Positions 54,392 to 62,745 of a stretch of DNA of 64,000 nt are shown here, one piece after another (position 1 is the first letter of the stretch; each line of letters starts with the position of its first letter). This DNA comes from JABAAE01 sp036336715 (GTDB lineage Bacteria; Planctomycetota; Planctomycetia; Pirellulales; Pirellulaceae). Below the pieces are notes generated by a model that made no database searches, was not told the DNA's origin, and saw only the letters and a program-made list of their open reading frames with translations. A program made the position numbers and the translations under genes. The stretch spans positions 1 through 64,000 of the forward strand of contig JAYZFP010000150.1 in NCBI GenBank assembly GCA_036336715.1, written 5' to 3'.

Positions 54392-54638
54392 GCGTTACTC
54401 CTGAAAATGAAATTGAAATTCCGGGTGGGAAACATGACCAACCATCATCAGTCCCGATTGTAACATCCGGGACCGCCCTTTTCCTACCACCGCTTACCGA
54501 TTCGTGATCGCCCGTTGCAACGTGAAAAGTGTGGTTCCGGCCTCGCGTCCCCGTTCATCGATAACCATCCCTGTCCCCACCCGTTCCCGGCATCCGAACC
54601 CGGGAACCGATAAGCCAGGTAATTTGATCAGGCACAGC

Positions 54639-56168
54639 CTAGGCATCCATTGGCACCTGGTCCTCCGGTCGCTCGACATCGTTATCGCCCGCGTCTGAGC
54701 CGGACGTCTCCAGCTCGGCCCTGGCAATCGAATCCAGTTTTTGCTGATTTCCAACAATCCCCCCCGCGTATTCAACGTCATCAATCCGCTCGATGACACG
54801 GTATTTGCGTCGATAATCGTGCTCCACAAACTCCACGAACCGGATGTCGTAATTCATCTCGCCTCCCATTCGCTCCTGCAACAATTCGCAGGCCGCCTCA
54901 CGGATCTCGTTCTGGCGGGATTCATCCCGCAGGATAAACTGGACCTCGAGGTCGGTCTGCCCCCGCTCATAGACCTTGATCTCGAGAATATTTCCATCGA
55001 ACATTCCATTCAGCTCGTTGACAAATCGGTTGAAAAACGATGGGTAAAACCTTTCTCCAGAGTGCGAAAGTATGTAATTCGAGTCCTTCCCTTCGATGTT
55101 GCTGATCACAAACATCTCTTGACCCGATTCATTCACGCGGAACTCGATATCGGCAATGTCTTTCATTTTGTATCGAATAAAAGGAAAGTCATCGAGCTGC
55201 AGTCGGGTAATGATCATCTCCGGTTTGCCGTTCTCATTGGGGGCCGTCTCCACGTAGGCAACGTTGGCAAAAACCTCCAATCCGTTTTCGGTTTCGTGAG
55301 CCAACTCGCCAAGTTCAACCGAACCGTAGGAGTCCTCCACCCTGCTTCGGCTGAAAACGTCCTGAATGTTCTTTTTCTGACAGTCAAAAAACGTCTCTCC
55401 GCTGACGTTGATCAGCTCGGGATGGTGTTTCAGAGGCAGGTTGTACTTGCGAATGGTGTGGGCAACCATGTTCAGGGGCGAAGGAAAAATCAACAACATC
55501 TTTGGCCGGAACCGATTGATTTCCTCGACAAGTTCGGCCACCGAATCCCTGTCAATTTTTTCAAACAGCTGGTAGCGGAATCCGCAGTACCGGTCATAGC
55601 GATTGAATTTCGCCATGTCGTCGATGTTGTAGGTGTTTTTCGGATAGAAAACCAGGATCTTGTCACCCGGCCGCCAGCCCATGCGATACCAGCATTTGAA
55701 AAACGTAAAAAGCATCGAGAACATGTGATGCTTGGTCATGTGAATCATCAATGGCAGGGAGGTGGATCCCCCGGTAGCCATCGGCATCAGGAACTTTCCG
55801 CTCCTCAATCGTCTGAGGGAATCCAGGGGTCGCCCGGCGAACTGGAGCTCCAGTTTCTCGACGTCCTGCTCGTCGTACCCGTTTAACAGGTCATTCCCGG
55901 CTTCGGCGTAATCCTGCTTGGAATAGGCGGGTAACCCGGAGTAGGCCTTGAAAAAGGTTTCATCTGTCGCATCACGATTTTGCTCCAGAAATTCGTCGAA
56001 TTTCCCCCGGAAAAAATCGTTGTTCTGATTGGCGTGCTCCAGCAGATTCTGAAGATCTTTTCGAATCAGCGATTTGACATTCTCATGACGGTCCTCCACG
56101 ACGACCTCGTCGTAGAGTTTTTTAACGCCCATGAAGCGAAAAGCCATCTGGGTCAAGAATCTGCGCAT
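54639..56168 (-). CDS. CapK/PaaK-like AMP-dependent ligase (phenylacetate-CoA ligase-like)
   Basis: This 509-residue cytoplasmic protein belongs to the CapK/PaaK branch of AMP-forming enzymes: A-T-G-G-S-T-S-L-P-L in the P-loop-like region, V-S-G-E-T-F-F and Y-G-S-V-E-L-G-E-L-A-H in the core, and D-F-P-F-I-R-Y-K-M-K-D later, followed by a C-terminal region ending with Y-R-R-K-Y-R-V-I. It would activate a carboxylic acid as an acyl adenylate, possibly for surface polysaccharide or coenzyme synthesis. The acidic tail (after about 475) is unusual. It is monocistronic, and no partner is adjacent. Confidence 0.85.
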   Translation of the reverse strand: MRRFLTQMAFRFMGVKKLYDEVVVEDRHENVKSLIRKDLQNLLEHANQNNDFFRGKFDEFLEQNRDATDETFFKAYSGLPAYSKQDYAEAGNDLLNGYDEQDVEKLELQFAGRPLDSLRRLRSGKFLMPMATGGSTSLPLMIHMTKHHMFSMLFTFFKCWYRMGWRPGDKILVFYPKNTYNIDDMAKFNRYDRYCGFRYQLFEKIDRDSVAELVEEINRFRPKMLLIFPSPLNMVAHTIRKYNLPLKHHPELINVSGETFFDCQKKNIQDVFSRSRVEDSYGSVELGELAHETENGLEVFANVAYVETAPNENGKPEMIITRLQLDDFPFIRYKMKDIADIEFRVNESGQEMFVISNIEGKDSNYILSHSGERFYPSFFNRFVNELNGMFDGNILEIKVYERGQTDLEVQFILRDESRQNEIREAACELLQERMGGEMNYDIRFVEFVEHDYRRKYRVIERIDDVEYAGGIVGNQQKLDSIARAELETSGSDAGDNDVERPEDQVPMDA

Positions 56169-56259
56169 GGAATCCTCGGTTGAATGGACGTGTCGAGGTA
56201 AAAAACGCCCATTTTAACGAACGCAGATTGCGAGGGAAGCCTCCTCAATGCCAGGATTG

Positions 56260-56862
56260 CTACCGGATTGGTTCCTGGCGAATTTTCCGAATGGCGTTCT
56301 GGCAGGCTCCCCTGACATGATAGTCCTTGTGCGAACGAAACTGCTTCTCGAGGGCAGGCAGCGCCGCTTTTGCTCCGGGGCCCAGTTTGCCCAGGAATTC
56401 CGCAGAAGAACAGGCCACTCCCCTGACCGGATTCTGCAATGCAGCCACCAGCACATTCAGGTGCTTTTCCGGCGATTCGATCGTGCAGAGTGCAAAGGCA
56501 GCCGGGAGGGAAACACCTTTTCCATTTCCGGATTCCATTTTTCGCAACTGCAGAACCACCTGCTGGTGAAATTCCGACCTGGTCACCGCCGGACCGATTT
56601 GGCCCAAGTGATCTGCGGCCCAGTACCGCACGGCGTCGCTTTCATCGACCAGGCACCCTGCCAAAGCCCGTATGGCTTCCGCCTTGAATGGCCCCAGGCT
56701 TTTGACTGCACGCAGTCGAACGGTTTCATTTTCCGACTCCAGCTGGGCCGTCCAGCCTGCCAGTGTTTTCCCTGCAACCCGCAGTTCATCCGCCGACACT
56801 GAAATCATCGCCGGGAAAAGAAAAAGAAAAGGCAAAAGCAGGAACGGCAATGGTCGGTTCAT
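56260..56862 (-). CDS. Secreted HEAT-repeat protein
   Basis: The protein has about 200 residues. The ATG at 56862 opens M-N-R-P-L-P-F-L-L-L-P-F-L-F-L-F-P, an obvious signal peptide with A-x-A-like cleavage after V-S-A. The mature part is made of about four HEAT repeats: V-R-L-R-A-V-K-S-L-G, V-R-Y-W-A-A-D-H-L-G-Q-I-G and A-C-S-S-A-E-F-L-G-K-L-G. HEAT repeats are protein-binding scaffolds. It ends close (91 bp) to the CapK-like gene and starts 43 bp after mtaB on the same strand. A role with neither is shown. Confidence 0.85.
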   Translation of the reverse strand: MNRPLPFLLLPFLFLFPAMISVSADELRVAGKTLAGWTAQLESENETVRLRAVKSLGPFKAEAIRALAGCLVDESDAVRYWAADHLGQIGPAVTRSEFHQQVVLQLRKMESGNGKGVSLPAAFALCTIESPEKHLNVLVAALQNPVRGVACSSAEFLGKLGPGAKAALPALEKQFRSHKDYHVRGACQNAIRKIRQEPIR

Positions 56863-56905
56863 CATCTTGTCGTGGGAATTGGCAAAATCAAACAAAACGG
56901 CCCCT

Positions 56906-58168
56906 TCAGTAGAGCTCTCCTGTCAATCCGGCTTCATTGTGGTTGGTCGCGACACAGTCCACAAGCTGACCCGTTGGAAATTCCTTTTTGAACTCGACTG
57001 CCGAATAGCGACATGAGGTCCCACGGGAAACACCCTGTTCCGTTTTTTCCACCAAAACCTGGAGTCGTTTCCCCAGCAGGCGTTTGTGATAGTTCCGTCT
57101 CAACTCCGACTCAAGTTCTGCCAACACTTTGCCACGCTCGGTCTTCACCGAGCGGGGTAGCTGGTTTTCCATGGTTGCTGCCGGAGTGTCACGACGGGGG
57201 CTGAACGGAAACATGTGTATCTTGGAAAAACCAACCTCCCGGCAGACATCCAGCGTCTGCCCGAATTCCTGCTCGGTCTCCCCCGGAAACCCTACGATCA
57301 CATCCGTAGTCAGAGAGGGCGTATCCAGTTGCTCCTCCACAAACCTGCAGCGGTCGACAAACCGCTTGGCTCCCCAGCGCCGTTTCATGCGGCGAAGAAC
57401 GGAATCACTTCCGCTTTGCAGGCAGACGTGGAGGTGGGGACAGATTTGAGCCGAAAACTCCCCCATCACATCCACCAGCTCCCGGGTGACTTCGGTGGCC
57501 TCGATACTAGAAAGCCGAACTCGAAAACCGGAATCGAGCTTGACGATTTCCCGCACCAAGTGCGAGAGACGAATCCAATCGTCCTTGGGCTTGCCTTTGT
57601 TAAAATCTACACCGTAATGTCCCAGGTGGACACCCGTCAGGACAATTTCACGGTAGCCGTTATCGATTATCCGGCGAACCTCCTCCAGGACATGTTCCAG
57701 CGGCCGACTGTACATTTCAGGACGAACCTTTGGAATGATGCAATAGCTGCACCTCAACAGACAGCCATCCTGAACCTTGACGTAGGCCCGGCTCCTCTGC
57801 CCCAACCCGCTGATTCCGGTCGGCAGATCCACCACTCCAAAACGGCCCAACAGGTCAGGAAGTTCCCTCTTGTCAGTGATCACCTCCGCCACACCCGGAA
57901 GCGTTTTGACTTCGTCAGGTGCGCGCGTTGCATAACAGCCCATGACAATCAAACGGGCCTGCGGGTTGTCCCGGTGTACCCGGCGAATCGTCTGGCGACT
58001 CTTGGCATCCCCTTCGTTGGTTACCGTGCAGGTATTTACAATGCAGAGATCGGCTGGTTCCCCGTCGTCGGCATCGGCATACCCGATACCCAAAAGGCCT
58101 TCGCGCACAAATTCGGTTTCGTACTGGTTGACCTTGCAGCCGAGTGTGACGGTTTTAATTGTCGCCAT
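56906..58168 (-). CDS. mtaB: tRNA N6-threonylcarbamoyladenosine-37 C2-methylthiotransferase
   Basis: This 420-residue radical-SAM enzyme adds a methylthio group to t6A37 of tRNAs that read ANN codons. The N-terminal UPF0004 domain has T-L-G-C-K-V-N-Q-Y-E and I-V-N-T-C-T-V-T with its three Cys. The radical-SAM core has C-S-Y-C-I-I-P, and later L-T-G-V-H-L-G-H-Y-G and D-V-I-V-G-F-P-G-E-T-E are visible. The TRAM-like end is short. I chose the ATG at 58168; it overlaps clpS (ending 58155) by 14 bp, so the pair is probably translationally coupled. Assignment to MtaB rather than MiaB or RimO rests on the motif set and length. Confidence 0.93.
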   Translation of the reverse strand: MATIKTVTLGCKVNQYETEFVREGLLGIGYADADDGEPADLCIVNTCTVTNEGDAKSRQTIRRVHRDNPQARLIVMGCYATRAPDEVKTLPGVAEVITDKRELPDLLGRFGVVDLPTGISGLGQRSRAYVKVQDGCLLRCSYCIIPKVRPEMYSRPLEHVLEEVRRIIDNGYREIVLTGVHLGHYGVDFNKGKPKDDWIRLSHLVREIVKLDSGFRVRLSSIEATEVTRELVDVMGEFSAQICPHLHVCLQSGSDSVLRRMKRRWGAKRFVDRCRFVEEQLDTPSLTTDVIVGFPGETEQEFGQTLDVCREVGFSKIHMFPFSPRRDTPAATMENQLPRSVKTERGKVLAELESELRRNYHKRLLGKRLQVLVEKTEQGVSRGTSCRYSAVEFKKEFPTGQLVDCVATNHNEAGLTGELY

Positions 58169-58526
58169 CGTTCGTTTCTGGTTCGATCGAAGCGGACATC
58201 GAGCCATCGCATCGCTCGATCAGGACATCACGCCCATAGCCATGAATCTGATCCCGTTTCAGCTCGGCGTGCTCCAGAGTGGTCGTCAGAACAATCGACT
58301 TGCCGTCACGGTCAACACGCTTGGCAATCTGAAAACCCTTTTCGAGCTCGTGACCAAACAGCTCCTGCATCATCAACATGACGTATTCGTAGGAGTGGTC
58401 ATCGTCATCCCAGAGAACCACGTGATAACGAGGTTGCCGTTTCGGTTTTTGACGTTCGCGTTCCCTCTGGCGTTGAACCGTTTCAATAACCGGCTCGGCT
58501 ACTGCGGTTTGTCCGTCTTCTTCCAT
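58155..58526 (-). CDS. clpS: ATP-dependent Clp protease adaptor ClpS
   Basis: This 123-residue protein binds N-degron substrates and delivers them to ClpA/ClpC for degradation. The fold is recognisable: Y-H-V-V-L-W-D-D-D-D-H-S-Y-E-Y-V, then M-M-Q-E-L-F-G, and A-K-R-V-D-R-D-G-K-S-I. The D-D-D-H stretch corresponds to the N-degron pocket (N-D-D in E. coli). The pocket His of E. coli (A-V-H-Y-Q-G-K) is replaced here by Asp (R-V-D-R-D-G-K), so substrate choice may differ. The start at 58526 is chosen; ATGs at 58577 and 58592 are also open. It overlaps mtaB by 14 bp and is the upstream gene of the pair. Confidence 0.9.
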   Translation of the reverse strand: MEEDGQTAVAEPVIETVQRQRERERQKPKRQPRYHVVLWDDDDHSYEYVMLMMQELFGHELEKGFQIAKRVDRDGKSIVLTTTLEHAELKRDQIHGYGRDVLIERCDGSMSASIEPETNDGDN

Positions 58527-58668
58527 TTTCGGTGCATAAATCAGGTGAGTGGAATAGCTGCCTCTCAGCTTGCCCATTATATTGGAATGCAAGTTTCAGA
58601 AAAGGTTTTTGAAAAAATTTCGACTGAATAATCTGTTTCCTCCCACCCAAAAATGGCAGAGTTTGACG

Positions 58669-60069
58669 ATGGACGAAGTGTTCGGGTTTTTGAACGACAA
58701 CCGGCAGAATTTTGAACGGGAATTGTTCGAATTTCTCGAAATTCCGAGCATCAGCACCGATAGCCAATACGACCAGACCGTCCAGAAGGGGGCTGACTGG
58801 GTCGTTACAGCCCTGCAGGGAATGGGCCTCGAAACCGACCTGATTTCCACCAACCGGCATCCGATCGTCTTTGCGGAAAGCCCACCCGTGCCCGGAAAAC
58901 CGGTTGTCCTGGTTTACGGGCATTACGATGTTCAACCCCCGGACCCGCTCGATGAGTGGATCACCCCACCGTTCCAGCCCACCGTCCGTAATGGCAACGT
59001 CTATGCGAGGGGTGCGACCGATGACAAGGGCCAACTGTATACCCATATCAAAGCGGTAGAAGGTTGGTTGAAAACCGTGGGCGAACTGCCGGTTCAAGTC
59101 AAGTTCCTGATCGAAGGCGAGGAAGAATGCGGTAGCGGCTCACTCTATGAATTCATGGACGGCAAATACGATCAGCAAAGAACTGCCCTGGATCGCATGA
59201 AATGTGATATCGCTGTCATCAGCGACAGCAGCCAGTTCGCTCCCGGGCAACCAGCCATCACCTACGGCCTGAAAGGAATCTCGTACTACGAAATCCGTCT
59301 CTTCGGTCCGGCCCAGGACCTGCATTCGGGAGCTTTTGGTGGAGCGGTCACCAACCCTGCCAACATTCTCGGCTCGATGATCGCCGCACTCAAGGACCCC
59401 ACAGGGCGCATCAGGATTCCTGGATTCTATGACGATGTGATTCCCCTGACTGAGCGGGAGCGGGAGCAGTTTGCCGCACTCCCCTTCAGCGATGAGGAGT
59501 TCATGAAGCAGATTGGTGTCGAGGGACTGTCTGGAGAGGAATCCTACACCACGCTGGAGCGCAGATGGGCTCGGCCAACCTGCGACGTGAACGGAATCTG
59601 GGGGGGCTACCAGGGCGAGGGAGCCAAAACGGTTTTGCCAGCCCGGGCCGGAGCAAAATTCAGCTTCCGGCTGGTACCGGACCAGGATGCCGGAAAAATC
59701 AGGGAATCCCTCAAACAGATGCTGGAGGAACTCTGCCCTCCGGGAATTCGACTGGAAATTGACGAAATCCATTCGGGTAGCGGAGTCCTGGTTCCCCTGG
59801 ACAATCCCTTCATGGGGGCGGCTGAAAAGGCAATTGCAACCGGATTCGGCACCCCACCCGTCTTCATTCGGGAAGGTGGGTCGATTCCGGTCGTCGCAGC
59901 CCTGAAGGAAAAGGTCGGAATTGATACCCTGCTGTTGGGCTGGGGCCTGAATGACGATAACACTCACAGTCCCAATGAAAAATTCAACCTGGACGACTTT
60001 CACCGGGGAACCCGGGCCAGCGCAGCGTTACTGGACGAAATCAGCCGCGTCGAGCGGCCGAACCACTGA
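58669..60069 (+). CDS. M20-family dipeptidase
   Basis: This 466-residue cytoplasmic enzyme has a complete M20 metal set: His in V-Y-G-H-Y-D-V-Q-P, bridging Asp in R-G-A-T-D-D-K-G, the catalytic Glu and metal Glu in E-G-E-E-E-C-G-S, Asp in I-S-D-S-S-Q, and a final His in D-N-T-H-S-P-N-E. The dimerisation domain carries the L-H-S-G-A-F-G-G motif. It resembles dipeptidase/ArgE-like members that cleave small peptides. The ATG at 58669 is chosen. The frame is open a further 33 codons upstream to a position inside the clpS coding strand. It is divergent from clpS and is followed by serS 78 bp later. Confidence 0.94.
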   Translation: MDEVFGFLNDNRQNFERELFEFLEIPSISTDSQYDQTVQKGADWVVTALQGMGLETDLISTNRHPIVFAESPPVPGKPVVLVYGHYDVQPPDPLDEWITPPFQPTVRNGNVYARGATDDKGQLYTHIKAVEGWLKTVGELPVQVKFLIEGEEECGSGSLYEFMDGKYDQQRTALDRMKCDIAVISDSSQFAPGQPAITYGLKGISYYEIRLFGPAQDLHSGAFGGAVTNPANILGSMIAALKDPTGRIRIPGFYDDVIPLTEREREQFAALPFSDEEFMKQIGVEGLSGEESYTTLERRWARPTCDVNGIWGGYQGEGAKTVLPARAGAKFSFRLVPDQDAGKIRESLKQMLEELCPPGIRLEIDEIHSGSGVLVPLDNPFMGAAEKAIATGFGTPPVFIREGGSIPVVAALKEKVGIDTLLLGWGLNDDNTHSPNEKFNLDDFHRGTRASAALLDEISRVERPNH

Positions 60070-60147
60070 AAGTCGTTCCGCAAAAAGGCCGAAAACGCCG
60101 AATAACAGATTCACCCAATCCTGATCTATCAAGGAATTCCATTAAAA

Positions 60148-61428
60148 ATGCTGGACCGCAAATACGTTGTCGCGAATATCGATGAAGTCAAAACCAATTG
60201 CACCAATCGTGGAATGGAATGCGACGTCGACAGGTTCGTGGAATTGTTTGAAAGCCATCGCCACAGGAAACATCAAGAGGAGGAGTTCAACCAGCAGGCA
60301 AATGCCCTCTCCAAGCAGATTGGCAAGGCCAAAGATGACGAGGAAAGGGAAAAGCTGAAGGAGGAGGCCCGTTCCCTTCGCGAAAAAAAGGAGGAAGCGC
60401 ACCGGGATGCCCAGGCCATCGAAGGAGAACTGCACCAGATCGAAGTCCGCATCCCCAACCTGGCCCATCCGGCAGCCCCCATCGGCAAGGACGACAAGGC
60501 CAATCTCGAAATTCGCAAGGGGCCGCATGCCCCCCGGCAATTCGATTTTGAAATCGAAGATCACGTCCAGATCGGTGAAAGGCTGGACCTGATCGATTTT
60601 GAAGGCGGCGCCCGGACAACCGGATCAGGTTTTTATTTCCTTAAAAACGATGCGGTGCTGCTGGAACTGGCCCTGCAACAGTTTGCCGTTACGGAACTGG
60701 TCCGCCGGGGCTTTGTTCCCGCCACCACTCCCGATCTTGCACAGGATCGGATCCTGGAGGGCATTGGTTTCAATCCCCGGGGCAACGAAACCCAGGTTTA
60801 CAGTGTGGAAAACTCAAATCTCTGCCTGGTAGGAACCGCTGAAATCACACTGGGTGGACTCTACTCGGACCAGGTCTTCAGCGAACAGGAGTTGCCCCTC
60901 AAGCTTTGCGGGGTCAGCCATTGCTTTCGGACCGAAGCCGGAGCTGCGGGAAGGGCTTCCAAGGGACTCTACCGCGTTCACCAATTCACCAAAATCGAGA
61001 TGTTTGCTTACACGCTTCCCGATCAGAGTGAAGCCATCCACGAAGAGCTCTGCCAGATTGAATGTGAAATCTTTGATGCCATTGAGATTCCCTACCGGGT
61101 CGTGGATACAGCCACCGGCGACCTCGGCGCGCCTGCCTACCGAAAATTCGACCTGGAGGCATGGATGCCCGGACGGGGAGAAGGGGGCGAATATGGCGAA
61201 GTTACCTCCACCTCGAATTGCACCGACTACCAGGCTCGTCGCCTGAATTCCCGTTACAAGTCCGAGGGCAAAAAGGGGACCCAGTTCGTTCACACGCTTA
61301 ACGGGACCGCCATCGCCTGCAGTCGGGCCATCATCGCAATTCTTGAAAACCATCAACAGGCCGACGGAACCATCAGCATCCCTAGCGTCCTGCAGCCCTG
61401 GATGGGTAAGGAAAAAATCGGAAACTGA
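60148..61428 (+). CDS. serS: Seryl-tRNA synthetase
   Basis: This 426-residue enzyme charges tRNA-Ser (and tRNA-Sec, if the organism has one). The N-terminal part is the long coiled-coil arm that reaches the tRNA variable arm (L-R-E-K-K-E-E-A-H-R-D-A, about 25-105). The class II core follows, with motif 2 F-R-T-E-A-G-A-A-G-R-A-S-K-G and motif 3 N-G-T-A-I-A-C-S-R-A-I-I-A-I. A serine-binding T-x-E is visible in T-A-E-I-T. AAGGAATTCC lies before the ATG. The gene follows the dipeptidase at 78 bp and may share its transcript. Confidence 0.98.
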   Translation: MLDRKYVVANIDEVKTNCTNRGMECDVDRFVELFESHRHRKHQEEEFNQQANALSKQIGKAKDDEEREKLKEEARSLREKKEEAHRDAQAIEGELHQIEVRIPNLAHPAAPIGKDDKANLEIRKGPHAPRQFDFEIEDHVQIGERLDLIDFEGGARTTGSGFYFLKNDAVLLELALQQFAVTELVRRGFVPATTPDLAQDRILEGIGFNPRGNETQVYSVENSNLCLVGTAEITLGGLYSDQVFSEQELPLKLCGVSHCFRTEAGAAGRASKGLYRVHQFTKIEMFAYTLPDQSEAIHEELCQIECEIFDAIEIPYRVVDTATGDLGAPAYRKFDLEAWMPGRGEGGEYGEVTSTSNCTDYQARRLNSRYKSEGKKGTQFVHTLNGTAIACSRAIIAILENHQQADGTISIPSVLQPWMGKEKIGN

Positions 61429-61510
61429 TGCCGCCTCGGCTGAGATTTCACCATCCGATGATCCATCGCCGATAGTCTCGATGAAGCTTCAAACCGAATA
61501 ATTTCGAACC

Positions 61511-62074
61511 ATGGCCAACTTGCCGGATCCGGACCGACCCTTACATCACGTTTTCGGCTTCTGTCCGCTCTGTGGAACTCGCTCGAAAAATACGGGCAGC
61601 ATTCCCTTTGACTGCATGAAATGCGGATTCCGTTTCCATTTTCCACCCACGGTTGCCGTGGGAGCCCTGATCACCGATCCCGATCACCGCCTGCTATTTA
61701 TCGAACGGGCCAGGGAACCCGGAAAAGGAAAACTCGGTCTGCCCGGGGGATTTGTCGACCCGGGTGAGACAGCCGAGCAGGCGGTCCAGCGGGAAGTCCT
61801 GGAAGAGGTCGGGCTCGAGGTAGAGGACATTTCTTTCCTGGTCACCTTTCCCAACACCTACCACTACCGGGGCATTGTCAACGACGTTCTGGACCTGTTT
61901 TTCGTCTGCCGTGTGGATTCATTTCAACACCTGACCGCAGCCAGCTCGGAAGTCAGCGACTGGCAGTTCGCCCATCCGGACGATTCGATCTACCGACGAA
62001 TGGCATTTGAATCCAATCAAAAAGCGGTTCGCCATTACGTCCAGGGGCAAAAGGCAGAAAACCGGAAAGGTTGA
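61511..62074 (+). CDS. Nudix hydrolase with N-terminal zinc ribbon
   Basis: This 187-residue protein has a zinc ribbon (F-C-P-L-C-G and D-C-M-K-C-G, about residues 17-40) like that of NADH pyrophosphatases, followed by a Nudix domain with the full box G-G-F-V-D-P-G-E-x7-R-E-V-x-x-E-V-G (about 77-102). It hydrolyses nucleoside diphosphate linked to another moiety; the ribbon suggests NAD(H)- or ADP-sugar-like substrates, but length and ribbon do not decide. It lies 82 bp after serS on the same strand, and is convergent with the CRTAC1-type gene. Confidence 0.92.
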   Translation: MANLPDPDRPLHHVFGFCPLCGTRSKNTGSIPFDCMKCGFRFHFPPTVAVGALITDPDHRLLFIERAREPGKGKLGLPGGFVDPGETAEQAVQREVLEEVGLEVEDISFLVTFPNTYHYRGIVNDVLDLFFVCRVDSFQHLTAASSEVSDWQFAHPDDSIYRRMAFESNQKAVRHYVQGQKAENRKG

Positions 62075-62136
62075 CAACCTCGAACGGACCCGGACGGTCC
62101 AGGGTCCCCATTCAATAGCAGGCGGTCTCAGCCGGG

Positions 62137-62724
62137 CTATTTCTCTTCGATTTCCAGCCCATCTTTCGTGGACAGGTTTTCCAGTACACGGGATTTTCCA
62201 CTCGGCCAGCGAATTGTCAAACGGTCGATTTTCTCGGCCTTGCCAACACCCACCAACAGGTTGGCAGGCCCCAACCCCATACAACCATTCCTGGGAAACA
62301 GGTCGCGAACGATTTTCCTCTCGCCAATCTCCAGGACCACCCGACTTCCGATCGCCGGCCGATTGGAACGCGAGCCCTTCAGCTGGATCCTGAAAAACCG
62401 GTTTCCCTGGTTGAACTGGTTGTCAAAGAGTCGCAATGCACCACCACCGGCGGACGCCACCAAAAGATCCGGATCCCCGTCCGAATCAAAATCCGCTGCA
62501 ATGGCACTGCGACTGTCAGAATCGATATCGGCCGCCGAGGCGAATGAAGCATCAAAGAACTTTTCTCCATCCACGTTAAGATATAACCGGTTTCTTTCAT
62601 AGGCACTCAGATTTTCACCATCTTTGATGATTGCAAAGGGATTGGAAGCCCAGAATTCACCCGCGGAGTGATCAATATCCCCGAGAGGCTGGATTTCGCA
62701 GGTTCGATCGGTAGGCCGTGACAC
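62137..62724 (-). CDS. 3' part of the CRTAC1/FG-GAP gene, beyond the in-frame TGA
   Basis: The sequence continues the frame of the gene at 62746-64000 after its TGA, through T-C-L-W-R-A-V-V-S-R-P. The rest matches the C-terminal half of CRTAC1-type proteins: L-Y-L-N-V-D-G-E-K-F, an FG-GAP-like D-F-D-S-D-G-D-P-D-L, and a UnbV/ASPIC-like end with S-N-R-P-A-I-G-S-R-V-V-L and L-T-I-R-W-P-S-G-K. The first start codon available is GTG at 62724, and I see no ribosome-binding site before it. So it is unlikely to be a separate gene. It is either the C-terminus of a selenoprotein, the product of readthrough, or a fragment left by a nonsense mutation. Confidence 0.75.
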   Translation of the reverse strand: MSRPTDRTCEIQPLGDIDHSAGEFWASNPFAIIKDGENLSAYERNRLYLNVDGEKFFDASFASAADIDSDSRSAIAADFDSDGDPDLLVASAGGGALRLFDNQFNQGNRFFRIQLKGSRSNRPAIGSRVVLEIGERKIVRDLFPRNGCMGLGPANLLVGVGKAEKIDRLTIRWPSGKSRVLENLSTKDGLEIEEK

Positions 62725-62736
62725 GACGGCACGCCA
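62709..62736 (-). promoter_or_regulatory. Possible bacterial SECIS-like hairpin after the in-frame TGA
   Basis: On the mRNA, GCCGU-CGUGUC-ACGGC forms a perfect 5-bp stem and a 6-base loop, with G at the second loop position. UGG pairs below it with CCG across a 3x3 internal loop. The loop begins 20 nt after the UGA. Bacterial SECIS elements usually have the loop about 16-37 nt downstream with a G in the first two loop bases, so this fits. Such a hairpin could also arise by chance in GC-rich DNA. Confidence 0.35.
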
Positions 62737-62745
62737 GAGACACGT

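Noticed and set aside
54741..55886. Long open frame (381 codons) opposite the CapK-like gene
   Set aside because: Antisense to a gene with a complete AMP-ligase pattern; no leader or family.
57215..58381. Long open frame (388 codons) opposite mtaB and clpS
   Set aside because: It spans two well-recognised overlapping genes on the other strand and shows no family of its own.
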